Part shown: positions 11,279-24,986 of the stretch, in pieces
Numbering within the stretch: position 1 is the stretch's first letter
Layout: the number at the start of each line of letters is the position of its first letter
Origin: Paragordius varius
Lineage: Eukaryota; Nematomorpha
Direction of reading: 5' to 3'
NCBI GenBank assembly: GCA_964247055.1
Contig: OZ176050.1
Span: 1,674,001-1,738,000 of the forward strand
Length of the DNA stretch: 64,000 nucleotides
Notes under the pieces: model-generated
What the model was told of the DNA's origin: nothing
The model's input: only the letters and a program-made list of their open reading frames with translations
Databases searched by the model: none
Made by a program: the position numbers and the translations under genes

Positions 11279-12476
11279 TTAAACTAGTCGCATCAATACT
11301 CAAGTTAAACTTTGTCCTTAAAAATCGGATATTGGTCACCGGTGAACAAAATTATTTTTTATACATTCTCTTAGTAGGACTACATCAAAATATAGAGATA
11401 GTTTGGCAAACTCTTTCATATCCGATTTTTACAACGATACTTTATAAATTAATGTATAAAACTAGTCGTATCAATAAGTCGCATCAATACTCAAGTTAAA
11501 CTTTGTCCTTAAAAATCGGATATTGGTCACCGGTGAACAAAATTATTTTTTATACATTCTCTTAGTAGGACTACATCAAAATAAAGAGATAGTTTGGCAA
11601 ACTCTTTCATATCCAATTTTTACAACGATACTTTATAAATTAATGTATTAAACTAGTCGCATCAATACTCAAATTAAACTTTGTCCTTAAAAATCGATAT
11701 TGGTCACCGGTGAACAAAACTATTTTTTATACATTCTCTTAGTAAGACTACATCAAAATATGGAAATAGTTTGACAAACTCTTTCATATCCGATTTTTAC
11801 AACGATACTTTAAAAATTAATGTATAAAACTAGTCGCATCAATACTCAAGTTAAACTTTGTCCTTAAAAATCGGATATTGGTCACCGGTGAACAAAATTA
11901 TTTTTTATACATTCTCTTAGCAAGACTACATCAAAATATAGAGATAGTTTGACAAACTCTTTCATATCCGATTTTACAACGATACTTTATAAATTAATGT
12001 ATAAAACTAGTCGTATCAATAAGTCGCATCAATACTCAAGTTAAACTTTGTCTTTATAAATCGGATATTGGTCACCGGTGAACAAAATTATTTTTTATAC
12101 ATTCTCTTAGTAGGACTACATCAAAATATAGAGATAGTTTGGCAAACTCTTTCATATCCGATTTTTACAACGATACTTTATAAATTAATGTATAAAACTA
12201 GTCGTATCAATAAGTCGCATCAATACTCAAGTTAAACTTTGTCCTTAAAAATCGGATATTGGTCACCGGTGAACAAAATTATTTTTTATACATTCACTTT
12301 GTAGGACTACATCAAAATATAGAGATAGTTTGGCAAACTCTTTCATATCCGATTTTTACAACGATAAAAATTAATGTATAAAACTAGTCGCATCAATACT
12401 CAAGTTAAACTTTGTCCTTAAAAATCGAATATTGGTCAACGGTGAACAAAATTATTTTTTATACATTCTCTTAGTA
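11279..12476. repeat. Duplicated block M1, copy a
   Basis: This block repeats at 13496-14693 with a constant offset of 2,217 bp. It ends with the unusual monomer ACGATAAAAATTAATG (5-bp deletion, at about 12,362) and the GGTCAACGG variant of P2. Confidence 0.87.
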
Positions 12477-13495
12477 GGACTACATCAAAATATAGAGATA
12501 GTTTGGCAAACTCTTTCATATCCGATTTTTACAACGATACTTTATAAATTAATGTATAAAACTAGTCGTATCAATAAGTCGCATCAATACTCAAGTTAAA
12601 CTTTGTCCTTAAAAATCGAATATTGCTCACCGGTGAACAAAATTATTTTTTATACATTCTCTTAGTAAGACTACATCAAAATATAGAGATAGTTTGACAA
12701 ACTCTTTCATATCCGATTTTTACAACGATACTTTAAAAATTAATGTATAAAACTTGTCGTATCAATAAATCGCATCAATACTCAAGTTAAACTTTGTCCT
12801 TAAAAATCGGATATTGGTCATCGGTGAACAAAATTATTTTTTATACATTCTCTTAGTAGGACTACATCAAAATATAGAGATAGTTTGGCAAACTCTTTCA
12901 TATCCGATTTTTACAACGATACTTTAAAAATTAATGTATAAAACTAGTCGTATCAATAAATCGCATCAATACTCAAGTTAAACTTTGTCTTTATAAATCG
13001 GATATTGGTCACCGGTGAACAAAATTATTTTTTATACATTCTCTTAGTAAGACTACATCAAAATATAGATAGTTTGACAAACTCTTTCATATCCGATTTT
13101 TACAACGATACTTTAAAAATTAATGTGTTAAACTAGTCGCATCAATACTTAAATTAAACTTTGTCCTTAAAAATCGATATTGGTCACCGGTGAACAAAAT
13201 TATTTTTTATATATTCTCTTAGTAGGACTACATCAAAATATAGAGATAGTTTGGCAAACTCTTTCATATCCGATTTTTACAACGATACTTTATAAATTAA
13301 TGTATAAAACTAGTCGTATCAATAAATCGCATCAATACTCAAGTTAAACTTTGTCTTTATAAATCGGATATTGGTCACCGGTGAACAAAATTATTTTTTA
13401 TACATTCTCTTAGTAAGACTACATCAAAATATAGAGATAGTTTGACAAACTCTTTCATATCCGATTTTTACAACGATACTTTAAAAATTAATGTG

Positions 13496-14693
13496 TTAAA
13501 CTAGTCGCATCAATACTCAAGTTAAACTTTGTCCTTAAAAATCGGATATTGGTCACCGGTGAACAAAATCATTTTTTATACATTCTCTTAGTAGGACTAC
13601 ATCAAAATATAGAGATAGTTTGGCAAACTCTTTCATATCCGATTTTTACAACGATACTTTATAAATTAATGTATAAAACTAGTCGTATCAATAAGTCGCA
13701 TCAATACTCAAGTTAAACTTTGTCCTTAAAAATCGGATATTGGTCACCGGTGAACAAAATTATTTTTTATACATTCTCTTAGTAGGACTACATCAAAATA
13801 AAGAGATAGTTTGGCAAACTCTTTCATATCCAATTTTTACAACGATACTTTATAAATTAATGTATTAAACTAGTCGCATCAATACTCAAATTAAACTTTG
13901 TCCTTAAAAATCGATATTGGTCACCGGTGAACAAAACTATTTTTTATACATTCTCTTAGTAAGACTACATCAAAATATGGAAATAGTTTGACAAACTCTT
14001 TCATATCCGATTTTTACAACGATACTTTAAAAATTAATGTATAAAACTAGTCGCATCAATACTCAAGTTAAACTTTGTCCTTAAAAATCGGATATTGGTC
14101 ACCGGTGAACAAAATTATTTTTTATACATTCTCTTAGCAAGACTACATCAAAATATAGAGATAGTTTGACAAACTCTTTCATATCCGATTTTACAACGAT
14201 ACTTTATAAATTAATGTATAAAACTAGTCGTATCAATAAGTCGCATCAATACTCAAGTTAAACTTTGTCTTTATAAATCGGATATTGGTCACCGGTGAAC
14301 AAAATTATTTTTTATACATTCTCTTAGTAGGACTACATCAAAATATAGAGATAGTTTGGCAAACTCTTTCATATCCGATTTTTACAACGATACTTTATAA
14401 ATTAATGTATAAAACTAGTCGTATCAATAAGTCGCATCAATACTCAAGTTAAACTTTGTCCTTAAAAATCGGATATTGGTCACCGGTGAACAAAATTATT
14501 TTTTATACATTCACTTTGTAGGACTACATCAAAATATAGAGATAGTTTGGCAAACTCTTTCATATCCGATTTTTACAACGATAAAAATTAATGTATAAAA
14601 CTAGTCGCATCAATACTCAAGTTAAACTTTGTCCTTAAAAATCGAATATTGATCAACGGTGAACAAAATTATTTTTTATACATTCTCTTAGTA
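13496..14693. repeat. Duplicated block M1, copy b
   Basis: This is the second copy of 11279-12476. I noticed AAAATCATTTTTT against AAAATTATTTTTT, and GATCAACGG against GGTCAACGG. Its end overlaps the start of the 1,378-bp tandem duplication, so the 2,217-bp event and the 1,378-bp event are separate. Confidence 0.87.
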
Positions 14694-15807
14694 AGACTAC
14701 ATCAAAATATAGAGATAGTTTGACAAACTCTTTCATATCCGATTTTTACAACGATACTTTAAAAATTAATGTGTTAAACTAGTCGCATCAATACTCAAGT
14801 TAAACTTTGTCCTTAAAAATCGGATATTGGTCACCGGTGAACAAAATTATTTTTTATACATTCTCTTAGCAAGACTACATCAAAATATAGAGATAGTTTT
14901 ACAAACTCTTTCATATCCGATTTTTACAACGATACTTTATAAATTAATGTATTAAACTAGTCGCATCAATACTCAAGTTTAACTTTGTCCTTAAAAATCG
15001 AATATTGCTCACCGGTGAACAAAATTATTTTTTATACATTCTCTTAGTAAGACTACATCAAAATATAGAGATAGTTTGACAAACTCTTTCATATCCGATT
15101 TTTACAACGATACTTTAAAAATTAATGTATAAAACTAGTCGCATCAAAACTCAAGTTAAACTTTGTCCTTAAAAATCGAATATTGGTCACCGGTGAACAA
15201 AATTCTTTTTTATACATTCTCTTAGTAAGACTACATCAAAATATAGAGATAGTTTGACAAACTCTTTCATATCCGATTTTTACAACGATACTTTAAAAAT
15301 TAATGTACTCAAGTTAAATTTTGTCCTTAAAAATGGGATATTGGTCACCGGTGAACAAAATTATTTTTTATACATTCTCTTAGTAAGACTACATCAAAAT
15401 ATAGAGATAGTTTGACAAACTCTTTCATATCCGATTTTTACAACGATATTTTATAAATTAATGTATTAAACTAGTCGCATCAATACTCAAGTTAAACTTT
15501 GTCCTTAAAAATCGGATATTGGTCACCGGTGAACAAAATTATTTTTTATACATTCTCTTAGCAAGACTAAATCAAAATATAGAGATAGTTTGACAAACTC
15601 TTTCATATCCGATTTTACAACGATACTTTATAAATTAATGTACTCAAGTTAAATATTGTCCTTAAAAATGGGATATTGGTCACCGGTGAACAAAATTATT
15701 TTTTATACATTCTCTTAGTAAGACTACATCAAAATATAGAGATGGTTTGACAAACTCTTTCATATCCGATTTTTACAACGATACTTTATAAATTAATGTA
15801 TTAAACT
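14430..15807. repeat. 1,378-bp tandem duplication, first unit
   Basis: This is directly followed by an equivalent unit at 15808-17185. It begins in the GTCGCATCAATAC box and takes in the ACGATAAAAATT monomer, the AGTTTTACAAACT monomer (P1 arm broken), the AAAATTCTTTTTTATAC monomer and three short 157/158-bp monomers. I saw no difference from the second unit in the lines I aligned. Confidence 0.88.
15250..15407 (+). repeat. 158-bp monomer type (20-bp deletion)
   Basis: AATGTA is joined directly to CTCAAG; the 20 bases between them in the full monomer, including the ACTAGT site and the GTCGCATCAATA box, are absent. A two-base TA repeat lies at the two deletion ends, which fits slippage or microhomology-mediated loss. 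It carries AAATGGGATATTGG. This is the first copy I noticed in the window; 157-bp versions that also lack one T (GATTTTACAAC) follow. Confidence 0.88.
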
Positions 15808-17185
15808 AGTCGCATCAATACTCAAGTTAAACTTTGTCCTTAAAAATCGGATATTGGTCACCGGTGAACAAAATTATTTTTTATACATTCACTTTGTAGG
15901 ACTACATCAAAATATAGAGATAGTTTGGCAAACTCTTTCATATCCGATTTTTACAACGATAAAAATTAATGTATAAAACTAGTCGCATCAATACTCAAGT
16001 TAAACTTTGTCCTTAAAAATCGAATATTGATCAACGGTGAACAAAATTATTTTTTATACATTCTCTTAGTAAGACTACATCAAAATATAGAGATAGTTTG
16101 ACAAACTCTTTCATATCCGATTTTTACAACGATACTTTAAAAATTAATGTGTTAAACTAGTCGCATCAATACTCAAGTTAAACTTTGTCCTTAAAAATCG
16201 GATATTGGTCACCGGTGAACAAAATTATTTTTTATACATTCTCTTAGCAAGACTACATCAAAATATAGAGATAGTTTTACAAACTCTTTCATATCCGATT
16301 TTTACAACGATACTTTATAAATTAATGTATTAAACTAGTCGCATCAATACTCAAGTTTAACTTTGTCCTTAAAAATCGAATATTGCTCACCGGTGAACAA
16401 AATTATTTTTTATACATTCTCTTAGTAAGACTACATCAAAATATAGAGATAGTTTGACAAACTCTTTCATATCCGATTTTTACAACGATACTTTAAAAAT
16501 TAATGTATAAAACTAGTCGCATCAAAACTCAAGTTAAACTTTGTCCTTAAAAATCGAATATTGGTCACCGGTGAACAAAATTCTTTTTTATACATTCTCT
16601 TAGTAAGACTACATCAAAATATAGAGATAGTTTGACAAACTCTTTCATATCCGATTTTTACAACGATACTTTAAAAATTAATGTACTCAAGTTAAATTTT
16701 GTCCTTAAAAATGGGATATTGGTCACCGGTGAACAAAATTATTTTTTATACATTCTCTTAGTAAGACTACATCAAAATATAGAGATAGTTTGACAAACTC
16801 TTTCATATCCGATTTTTACAACGATATTTTATAAATTAATGTATTAAACTAGTCGCATCAATACTCAAGTTAAACTTTGTCCTTAAAAATCGGATATTGG
16901 TCACCGGTGAACAAAATTATTTTTTATACATTCTCTTAGCAAGACTAAATCAAAATATAGAGATAGTTTGACAAACTCTTTCATATCCGATTTTACAACG
17001 ATACTTTATAAATTAATGTACTCAAGTTAAATATTGTCCTTAAAAATGGGATATTGGTCACCGGTGAACAAAATTATTTTTTATACATTCTCTTAGTAAG
17101 ACTACATCAAAATATAGAGATGGTTTGACAAACTCTTTCATATCCGATTTTTACAACGATACTTTATAAATTAATGTATTAAACT
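15808..17185. repeat. 1,378-bp tandem duplication, second unit
   Basis: This is the second unit of the tandem pair at 14430-15807. It flows into the GATGG higher-order repeat, whose first head monomer starts at 17121. Confidence 0.88.
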
Positions 17186-18474
17186 AGTCGCATCAATACT
17201 CAAGTTAAACTTTGTCCTTAAAAATCGAATATTGGTCACCGGTGAACAAAATTATTTTTTATACATTCTCTTAGTAGGACTACATCAAAATATAGAGATA
17301 GTTTGGCAAACTCTTTCATATCCGATTTTCACAACGATACTTTATAAATTAATGTATAAAACTAGTCGTATCAATAAGTCGCATCAATACTCAAGTTAAA
17401 CTTTGTCCTTAAAAATCGGATATTGGTCACCGGTGAACAAAATTATTTTTTATACATTCTCTTAGTAGGACTACATCAAAATAAAGAGATAGTTTGGCAA
17501 ACTCTTTCATATCCAATTTTTACAACGATACTTTAAAAATTAATGTATAAAACTAGTCGCATCAATACTCAAGTTAAACTTTGTCCTTAAAAATCGGATA
17601 TTGGTCACCGGTGAACAAAATTATTTTTTGTACATTCTCTTAGCAAGACTACATCAAAATATAGAGATAGTTTGACAAACTCTTTCATATCCGATTTTAC
17701 AACGATACTTTATAAATTAATGTACTCAAGTTAAATATTGTCCTTAAAAATGGGATATTGGTCACCGGTGAACAAAATTATTTTTTATACATTCTCTTAG
17801 TAAGACTACATCAAAATATAGAGATAGTTTGACAAACTCTTTCATATCCGATTTTACAACGATACTTTATAAATTAATGTACTCAAGTTAAACTTTGTCC
17901 TTAAAAATCGAATATTGGTCACCGGTGAACAAAATTCTTTTTTATACATTCTCTTAGTAAGACTACATCAAAATATAGAGATAGTTTGACAAACTCTTTC
18001 ATATCCGATTTTTACAACGATACTTTAAAAATTAATGTACTCAAGTTAAATTTTGTCCTTAAAAATGGGATATTGGTCACCGGTGAACAAAATTATTTTT
18101 TATACATTCTCTTAGTAAGACTACATCAAAATATAGAGATAGTTTGACAAACTCTTTCATATCCGATTTTTACAACGATACTTTATAAATTAATGTATTA
18201 AACTAGTCGCATCAATACTCAAGTTAAACTTTGTCCTTAAAAATCGGATATTGGTCACCGGTGAACAAAATTATTTTTTATACATTCTCTTAGCAAGACT
18301 AAATCAAAATATAGAGATAGTTTGACAAACTCTTTCATATCCGATTTTACAACGATACTTTATAAATTAATGTACTCAAGTTAAATATTGTCCTTAAAAA
18401 TGGGATATTGGTCACCGGTGAACAAAATTATTTTTTATACATTCTCTTAGTAAGACTACATCAAAATATAGAGA
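17121..18474. repeat. GATGG higher-order repeat unit 1 (1,354 bp, 8 monomers)
   Basis: The monomer lengths in order are 178, 191, 178, 157, 157, 158, 178 and 157. The head is a GAGATGGTTTGAC monomer, then a 191-bp monomer with GATTTTCACAACG, then a monomer with AAATAAAGAGATAG at its left border and CATATCCAATTTTT inside. The tail mixes short 20-bp-deletion monomers with one full TATTAAACTAG monomer ending AGCAAGACTAAATC. Confidence 0.88.
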
Positions 18475-19844
18475 TGGTTTGACAAACTCTTTCATATCCG
18501 ATTTTTACAACGATACTTTATAAATTAATGTATTAAACTAGTCGCATCAATACTCAAGTTAAACTTTGTCCTTAAAAATCGAATATTGGTCACCGGTTAA
18601 CAAAATTATTTTTTATACATTCTCTTAGTAGGACTACATCAAAATATAGAGATAGTTTGGCAAACTCTTTCATATCCGATTTTCACAACGATACTTTATA
18701 AATTAATGTATAAAACTAGTCGTATCAATAAGTCGCATCAATACTCAAGTTAAACTTTGTCCTTAAAAATCGGATATTGGTCACCGGTGAACAAAATTAT
18801 TTTTTATACATTCTCTTAGTGGGACTACATCAAAATAAAGAGATAGTTTGGCAAACTCTTTCATATCCAATTTTTACAACGATACTTTAAAAATTAATGT
18901 ATAAAACTAGTCGCATCAATACTCAAGTTAAACTTTGTCCTTAAAAATCGGATATTGGTCACCGGTGAAAATTATTTTTTGTACATTCTCTTAGCAAGAC
19001 TACATCAAAAAATAGAGATAGTTTGACAAACTCTTTCATATCCGATTTTACAACGATACTTTATAAATTAATGTACTCAAGTTAAATATTGTCCTTAAAA
19101 ATGGGATATTGGTCACCGGTGAACAAAATTATTTTTTATACATTCTCTTAGTAAGACTACATCAAAATATAGAGATAGTTTGACAAACTCTTTCATATCC
19201 GATTTTACAACGATACTTTATAAATTAATGTACTCAAGTTAAATATTGTCCTTAAAAATGGGATATTGGTCACCGGTGAACAAAATTATTTTTTATACAT
19301 TCTCTTAGTAAGACTACATCAAAATATAGAGATAGTTTGACAAACTCTTTCATATCCGATTTTTACAACGATACTTTATAAATTAATGTATTAAACTAGT
19401 CGCATCAATACTCAAATTAAACTTTGTCCTTAAAAATCGATATTGGTCACCGGTGAACAAAATTATTTTTTATACATTCTCTTAGTAAGACTACATCAAA
19501 ATATGGAAATAGTTTGACAAACTCTTTCATATCCGATTTTTACAACGATACTTTAAAAATTAATGTATAAAACTAGTCGCATCAATACTCAAGTTAAACT
19601 TTGTCCTTAAAAATCGGATATTGGTCACCGGTGAACAAAATTATTTTTTATACATTCTCTTAGCAAGACTACATCAAAATATAGAGATAGTTTGACAAAC
19701 TCTTTCATATCCGATTTTACAACGATACTTTATAAATTAATGTACTCAAGTTAAATATTGTCCTTAAAAATGGGATATTGGTCACCGGTGAACAAAATTA
19801 TTTTTTATACATTCTCTTAGTAAGACTACATCAAAATATAGAGA
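18475..19844. repeat. GATGG higher-order repeat unit 2 (1,370 bp, 8 monomers)
   Basis: The lengths are 178, 191, 175, 157, 157, 177, 178 and 157. It has the standard three-monomer head, but the tail includes the CAAATTAAAC monomer followed by the ATATGGAAATAG border. The third monomer lost three bases near P2 (GGTGAAAATTATT at 18,966). It is closest to unit 7 (24987-26359). Confidence 0.88.
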
Positions 19845-21041
19845 TGGTTTGACAAACTCTTTCATATCCGATTTTTACAACGATACTTTATAAATTAATG
19901 TATTAAACTAATCGCATCAATACTCAAGTTAAACTTTGTCCTTAAAAATCGAATATTGGTCACCGGTGAACAAAATTATTTTTTATACATTCTCTTAGTA
20001 GGACTACATCAAAATATAGAGATAGTTTGGCAAACTCTTTCATATCCGATTTTCACAACGATACTTTATAAATTAATGTATAAAACTAGTCGTATCAATA
20101 AGTCGCATCAATACTCAAGTTAAACTTTGTCCTTAAAAATCGGATATTGGTCACCGGTGAACAAAATTATTTTTTATACATTCTCTTAGTAGGACTACAT
20201 CAAAATAAAGAGATAGTTTGGCAAACTCTTTCATATCCAATTTTTACAACGATACTTTAAAAATTAATGTGTTAAACTAGTCGCATCAATACTCAAGTTA
20301 AACTTTGTCCTTAAAAATCGGATATTGGTCACCGGTGAACAAAATTATTTTTTATACATTCTCTTAGCAAGACTACATCAAAATATAGAGATAGTTTGGC
20401 AAACTCTTTCATATCCAATTTTTACAACGATACTTTATAAATTAATGTATTAAACTAGTCGCATCAATACTCAAATTAAACTTTGTCCTTAAAAATCGAT
20501 ATTGGTCACCGGTGAACAAAATTATTTTTTATACATTCTCTTAGTAAGACTACATCAAAATATGGAAATAGTTTGACAAACTCTTTCATATCCGATTTTA
20601 CAACGATACTTTATAAATTAATGTACTCAAGTTAAACTTTGTCCTTAAAAATCGAATATTGGTCACCGGTGAACAAAATTCTTTTTTATACATTCTCTTA
20701 GTAAGACTACATCAAAATATAGAGATAGTTTGACAAACTCTTTCATATCCGATTTTTACAACGATACTTTAAAAATTAATGTACTCAAGTTATATTTTGT
20801 CCTTAAAAATGGGATATTGGTCACCGGTGAACAAAATTATTTTTTATACATTCTCTTAGTAAGACTACATCAAAATATAGAGATAGTTTGACAAACTCTT
20901 TCATATCCGATTTTTACAACGATACTTTAAAAATTAATGTACTCAAGTTAAATATTGTCCTTAAAAATGGGATATTGGTCACCGGTGAACAAAATTATTT
21001 TTTATACATTCTCTTAGTAAGACTACATCAAAATATAGAGA
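19845..21041. repeat. GATGG higher-order repeat unit 3 (1,197 bp, 7 monomers)
   Basis: The lengths are 178, 191, 178, 177, 157, 158 and 158. The third monomer carries GTGTTAAAC where units 1 and 2 have GTATAAAAC, and the fourth is a CATATCCAATTTTT copy with CAAATTAAAC. Most of the unit repeats in the following unit at an offset of 1,197 bp. Confidence 0.88.
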
Positions 21042-22751
21042 TGGTTTGACAAACTCTTTCATATCCGATTTTTACAACGATACTTTATAAATTAATGTAT
21101 TAAACTAATCGCATCAATACTCAAGTTAAACTTTGTCCTTAAAAATCGAATATTGGTCACCGGTGAACAAAATTATTTTTTATACATTCTCTTAGTAGGA
21201 CTACATCAAAATATAGAGATAGTTTGGCAAACTCTTTCATATCCGATTTTCACAACGATACTTTATAAATTAATGTATAAAACTAGTCGTATCAATAAGT
21301 CGCATCAATACTCAAGTTAAACTTTGTCCTTAAAAATCGGATATTGGTCACCGGTGAACAAAATTATTTTTTATACATTCTCTTAGTAGGACTACATCAA
21401 AATAAAGAGATAGTTTGGCAAACTCTTTCATATCCAATTTTTACAACGATACTTTAAAAATTAATGTGTTAAACTAGTCGCATCAATACTCAAGTTAAAC
21501 TTTGTCCTTAAAAATCGGATATTGGTCACCGGTGAACAAAATTATTTTTTATACATTCTCTTAGCAAGACTACATCAAAATATAGAGATAGTTTGGCAAA
21601 CTCTTTCATATCCAATTTTTACAACGATACTTTATAAATTAATGTATTAAACTAGTCGCATCAATACTCAAATTAAACTTTGTCCTTAAAAATCGATATT
21701 GGTCACCGGTGAACAAAATTATTTTTTATACATTCTCTTAGTAAGACTACATCAAAATATGGAAATAGTTTGACAAACTCTTTCATATCCGATTTTACAA
21801 CGATACTTTATAAATTAATGTACTCAAGTTAAACTTTGTCCTTAAAAATCGAATATTGGTCACCGGTGAACAAAATTCTTTTTTATACATTCTCTTAGTA
21901 AGACTACATCAAAATATAGAGATAGTTTGACAAACTCTTTCATATCCGATTTTTACAACGATACTTTAAAAATTAATGTACTCAAGTTAAATTTTGTCCT
22001 TAAAAATGGGATATTGGTCACCGGTGAACAAAATTATTTTTTATACATTCTCTTAGTAAGACTACATCAAAATATAGAGATAGTTTGACAAACTCTTTCA
22101 TATCCGATTTTTACAACGATACTTTATAAATTAATGTATTAAACTAGTCGCATCAATACTCAAGTTAAACTTTGTCCTTAAAAATCGGATATTGGTCACC
22201 GGTGAACAAAATTATTTTTTATACATTCTCTTAGCAAGACTAAATCAAAATATAGAGATAGTTTGACAAACTCTTTCATATCCGATTTTTACAACGATAC
22301 TTTAAAAATTAATGTACTCAAGTTAAATTTTGTCCTTAAAAATGGGATATTGGTCACCGGTGAACAAAATTATTTTTTATACATTCTCTTAGTAAGACTA
22401 CATCAAAATATAGAGATAGTTTGACAAACTCTTTCATATCCGATTTTTACAACGATACTTTATAAATTAATGTATTAAACTAGTCGCATCAATACTCAAG
22501 TTAAACTTTGTCCTTAAAAATCGGATATTGGTCACCGGTGAACAAAATTATTTTTTATACATTCTCTTAGCAAGACTAAATCAAAATATAGAGATAGTTT
22601 GACAAACTCTTTCATATCCGATTTTCCAACGATACTTTATAAATTAATGTACTCAAGTTAAATATTGTCCTTAAAAATGGGATATTGGTCACCGGTGAAC
22701 AAAATTATTTTTTATACATTCTCTTAGTAAGACTACATCAAAATATAGAGA
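21042..22751. repeat. GATGG higher-order repeat unit 4 (1,710 bp, 10 monomers)
   Basis: The lengths are 178, 191, 178, 177, 157, 158, 178, 158, 178 and 157. This is the longest unit. Its extra length comes from a duplicated tail pair, a full TATTAAACTAG monomer plus a short AAATGGGATATT monomer. Confidence 0.88.
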
Positions 22752-23612
22752 TGGTTTGACAAACTCTTTCATATCCGATTTTTACAACGATACTTTATAA
22801 ATTAATGTATTAAACTAGTCGCATCAATACTCAAGTTAAACTTTGTCCTTAAAAATCGAATATTGGTCACCGGTGAACAAAATTATTTTTTATACATTCT
22901 CTTAGTAGGACTACATCAAAATATAGAGATAGTTTGGCAAACTCTTTCATATCCGATTTTCACAACGATACTTTATAAATTAATGTATAAAACTAGTCGT
23001 ATCAATAAGTCGCATCAATACTCAAGTTAAACTTTGTCCTTAAAAATCGGATATTGGTCACCGGTGAACAAAATTATTTTTTATACATTCTCTTAGTGGG
23101 ACTACATCAAAATAAAGAGATAGTTTGGCAAACTCTTTCATATCCAATTTTTACAACGATACTTTAAAAATTAATGTATAAAACTAGTCGCATCAATACT
23201 CAAGTTAAACTTTGTCCTTAAAAATCGGATATTGGTCACCGGTGAACAAAATTATTTTTTGTACATTCTCTTAGCAAGACTACATCAAAATATAGAGATA
23301 GTTTGACAAACTCTTTCATATCCGATTTTACAACGATACTTTATAAATTAATGTACTCAAGTTAAACTTTGTCCTTAAAAATCGGATATTGGTCACCGGT
23401 GAACAAAATTATTTTTTATACATTCTCTTAGCAAGACTACATCAAAATATAGAGATAGTTTGACAAACTCTTTCATATCCGATTTTACAACGATACTTTA
23501 TAAATTAATGTACTCAAGTTAAATATTGTCCTTAAAAATGGGATATTGGTCACCGGTGAACAAAATTATTTTTTATACATTCTCTTAGTAAGACTACATC
23601 AAAATATAGAGA
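22752..23612. repeat. GATGG higher-order repeat unit 5 (861 bp, 5 monomers)
   Basis: The lengths are 178, 191, 178, 157 and 157. The head is intact and matches unit 2 closely (both have AGTGGGACTAC and TTTTTTGTACATTC), but the tail is cut to two short monomers. Confidence 0.88.
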
Positions 23613-24986
23613 TGGTTTGACAAACTCTTTCATATCCGATTTTTACAACGATACTTTATAAATTAATGTATTAAACTAATCGCATCAATACTCAAGTTAA
23701 ACTTTGTCCTTAAAAATCGAATATTGGTCACCGGTGAACAAAATTATTTTTTATACATTCTCTTAGTAGGACTACATCAAAATATAGAGATAGTTTGGCA
23801 AACTCTTTCATATCCGATTTTCACAACGATACTTTATAAATTAATGTATAAAACTAGTCGTATCAATAAGTCGCATCAATACTCAAGTTAAACTTTGTCC
23901 TTAAAAATCGGATATTGGTCACCGGTAAACAAAATTATTTTTTATACATTCTCTTAGTAGGACTACATCAAAATAAAGAGATAGTTTGGCAAACTCTTTC
24001 ATATCCAATTTTTACAACGATACTTTAAAAATTAATGTGTTAAACTAGTCGCATCAATACTCAAGTTAAACTTTGTCCTTAAAAATCGGATATTGGTCAC
24101 CGGTGAACAAAATTATTTTTTATACATTCTCTTAGCAAGACTACATCAAAATATAGAGATAGTTTGGCAAACTCTTTCATATCCAATTTTTACAACGATA
24201 CTTTATAAATTAATGTATTAAACTAGTCGCATCAATACTCAAATTAAACTTTGTCCTTAAAAATCGATATTGGTCACCGGTGAACAAAATTATTTTTTAT
24301 ACATTCTCTTCGTAAGACTACATCAAAATATGGAAATAGTTTGACAAACTCTTTCATATCCGATTTTACAACGATACTTTATAAATTAATGTACTCAAGT
24401 TAAACTTTGTCCTTAAAAATCGAATATTGGTCACCGGTGAACAAAATTCTTTTTTATACATTCTCTTAGTAAGACTACATCAAAATATAGAGATAGTTTG
24501 ACAAACTCTTTCATATCCGATTTTTACAACGATACTTTAAAAATTAATGTACTCAAGTTAAATTTTGTCCTTAAAAATGGGATATTGGTCACCGGTGAAC
24601 AAAATTATTTTTTATACATTCTCTTAGTAAGACTACATCAAAATATAGAGATAGTTTGACAAACTCTTTCATATCCGATTTTTACAACGATACTTTATAA
24701 ATTAATGTATTAAACTAGTCGCATCAATACTCAAGTTAAACTTTGTCCTTAAAAATCGGATATTGGTCACCGGTGAACAAAATTATTTTTTATACATTCT
24801 CTTAGCAAGACTAAATCAAAATATAGAGATAGTTTGACAAACTCTTTCATATCCGATTTTACAACGATACTTTATAAATTAATGTACTCAAGTTAAATAT
24901 TGTCCTTAAAAATGGGATATTGGTCACCGGTGAACAAAATTATTTTTTATACATTCTCTTAGTAAGACTACATCAAAATATAGAGA
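23613..24986. repeat. GATGG higher-order repeat unit 6 (1,374 bp, 8 monomers)
   Basis: The lengths are 178, 191, 178, 177, 157, 158, 178 and 157. The first six monomers correspond to units 3 and 4 and the last two to the end of unit 1, so it looks like a recombinant of the two tail kinds. Confidence 0.88.
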
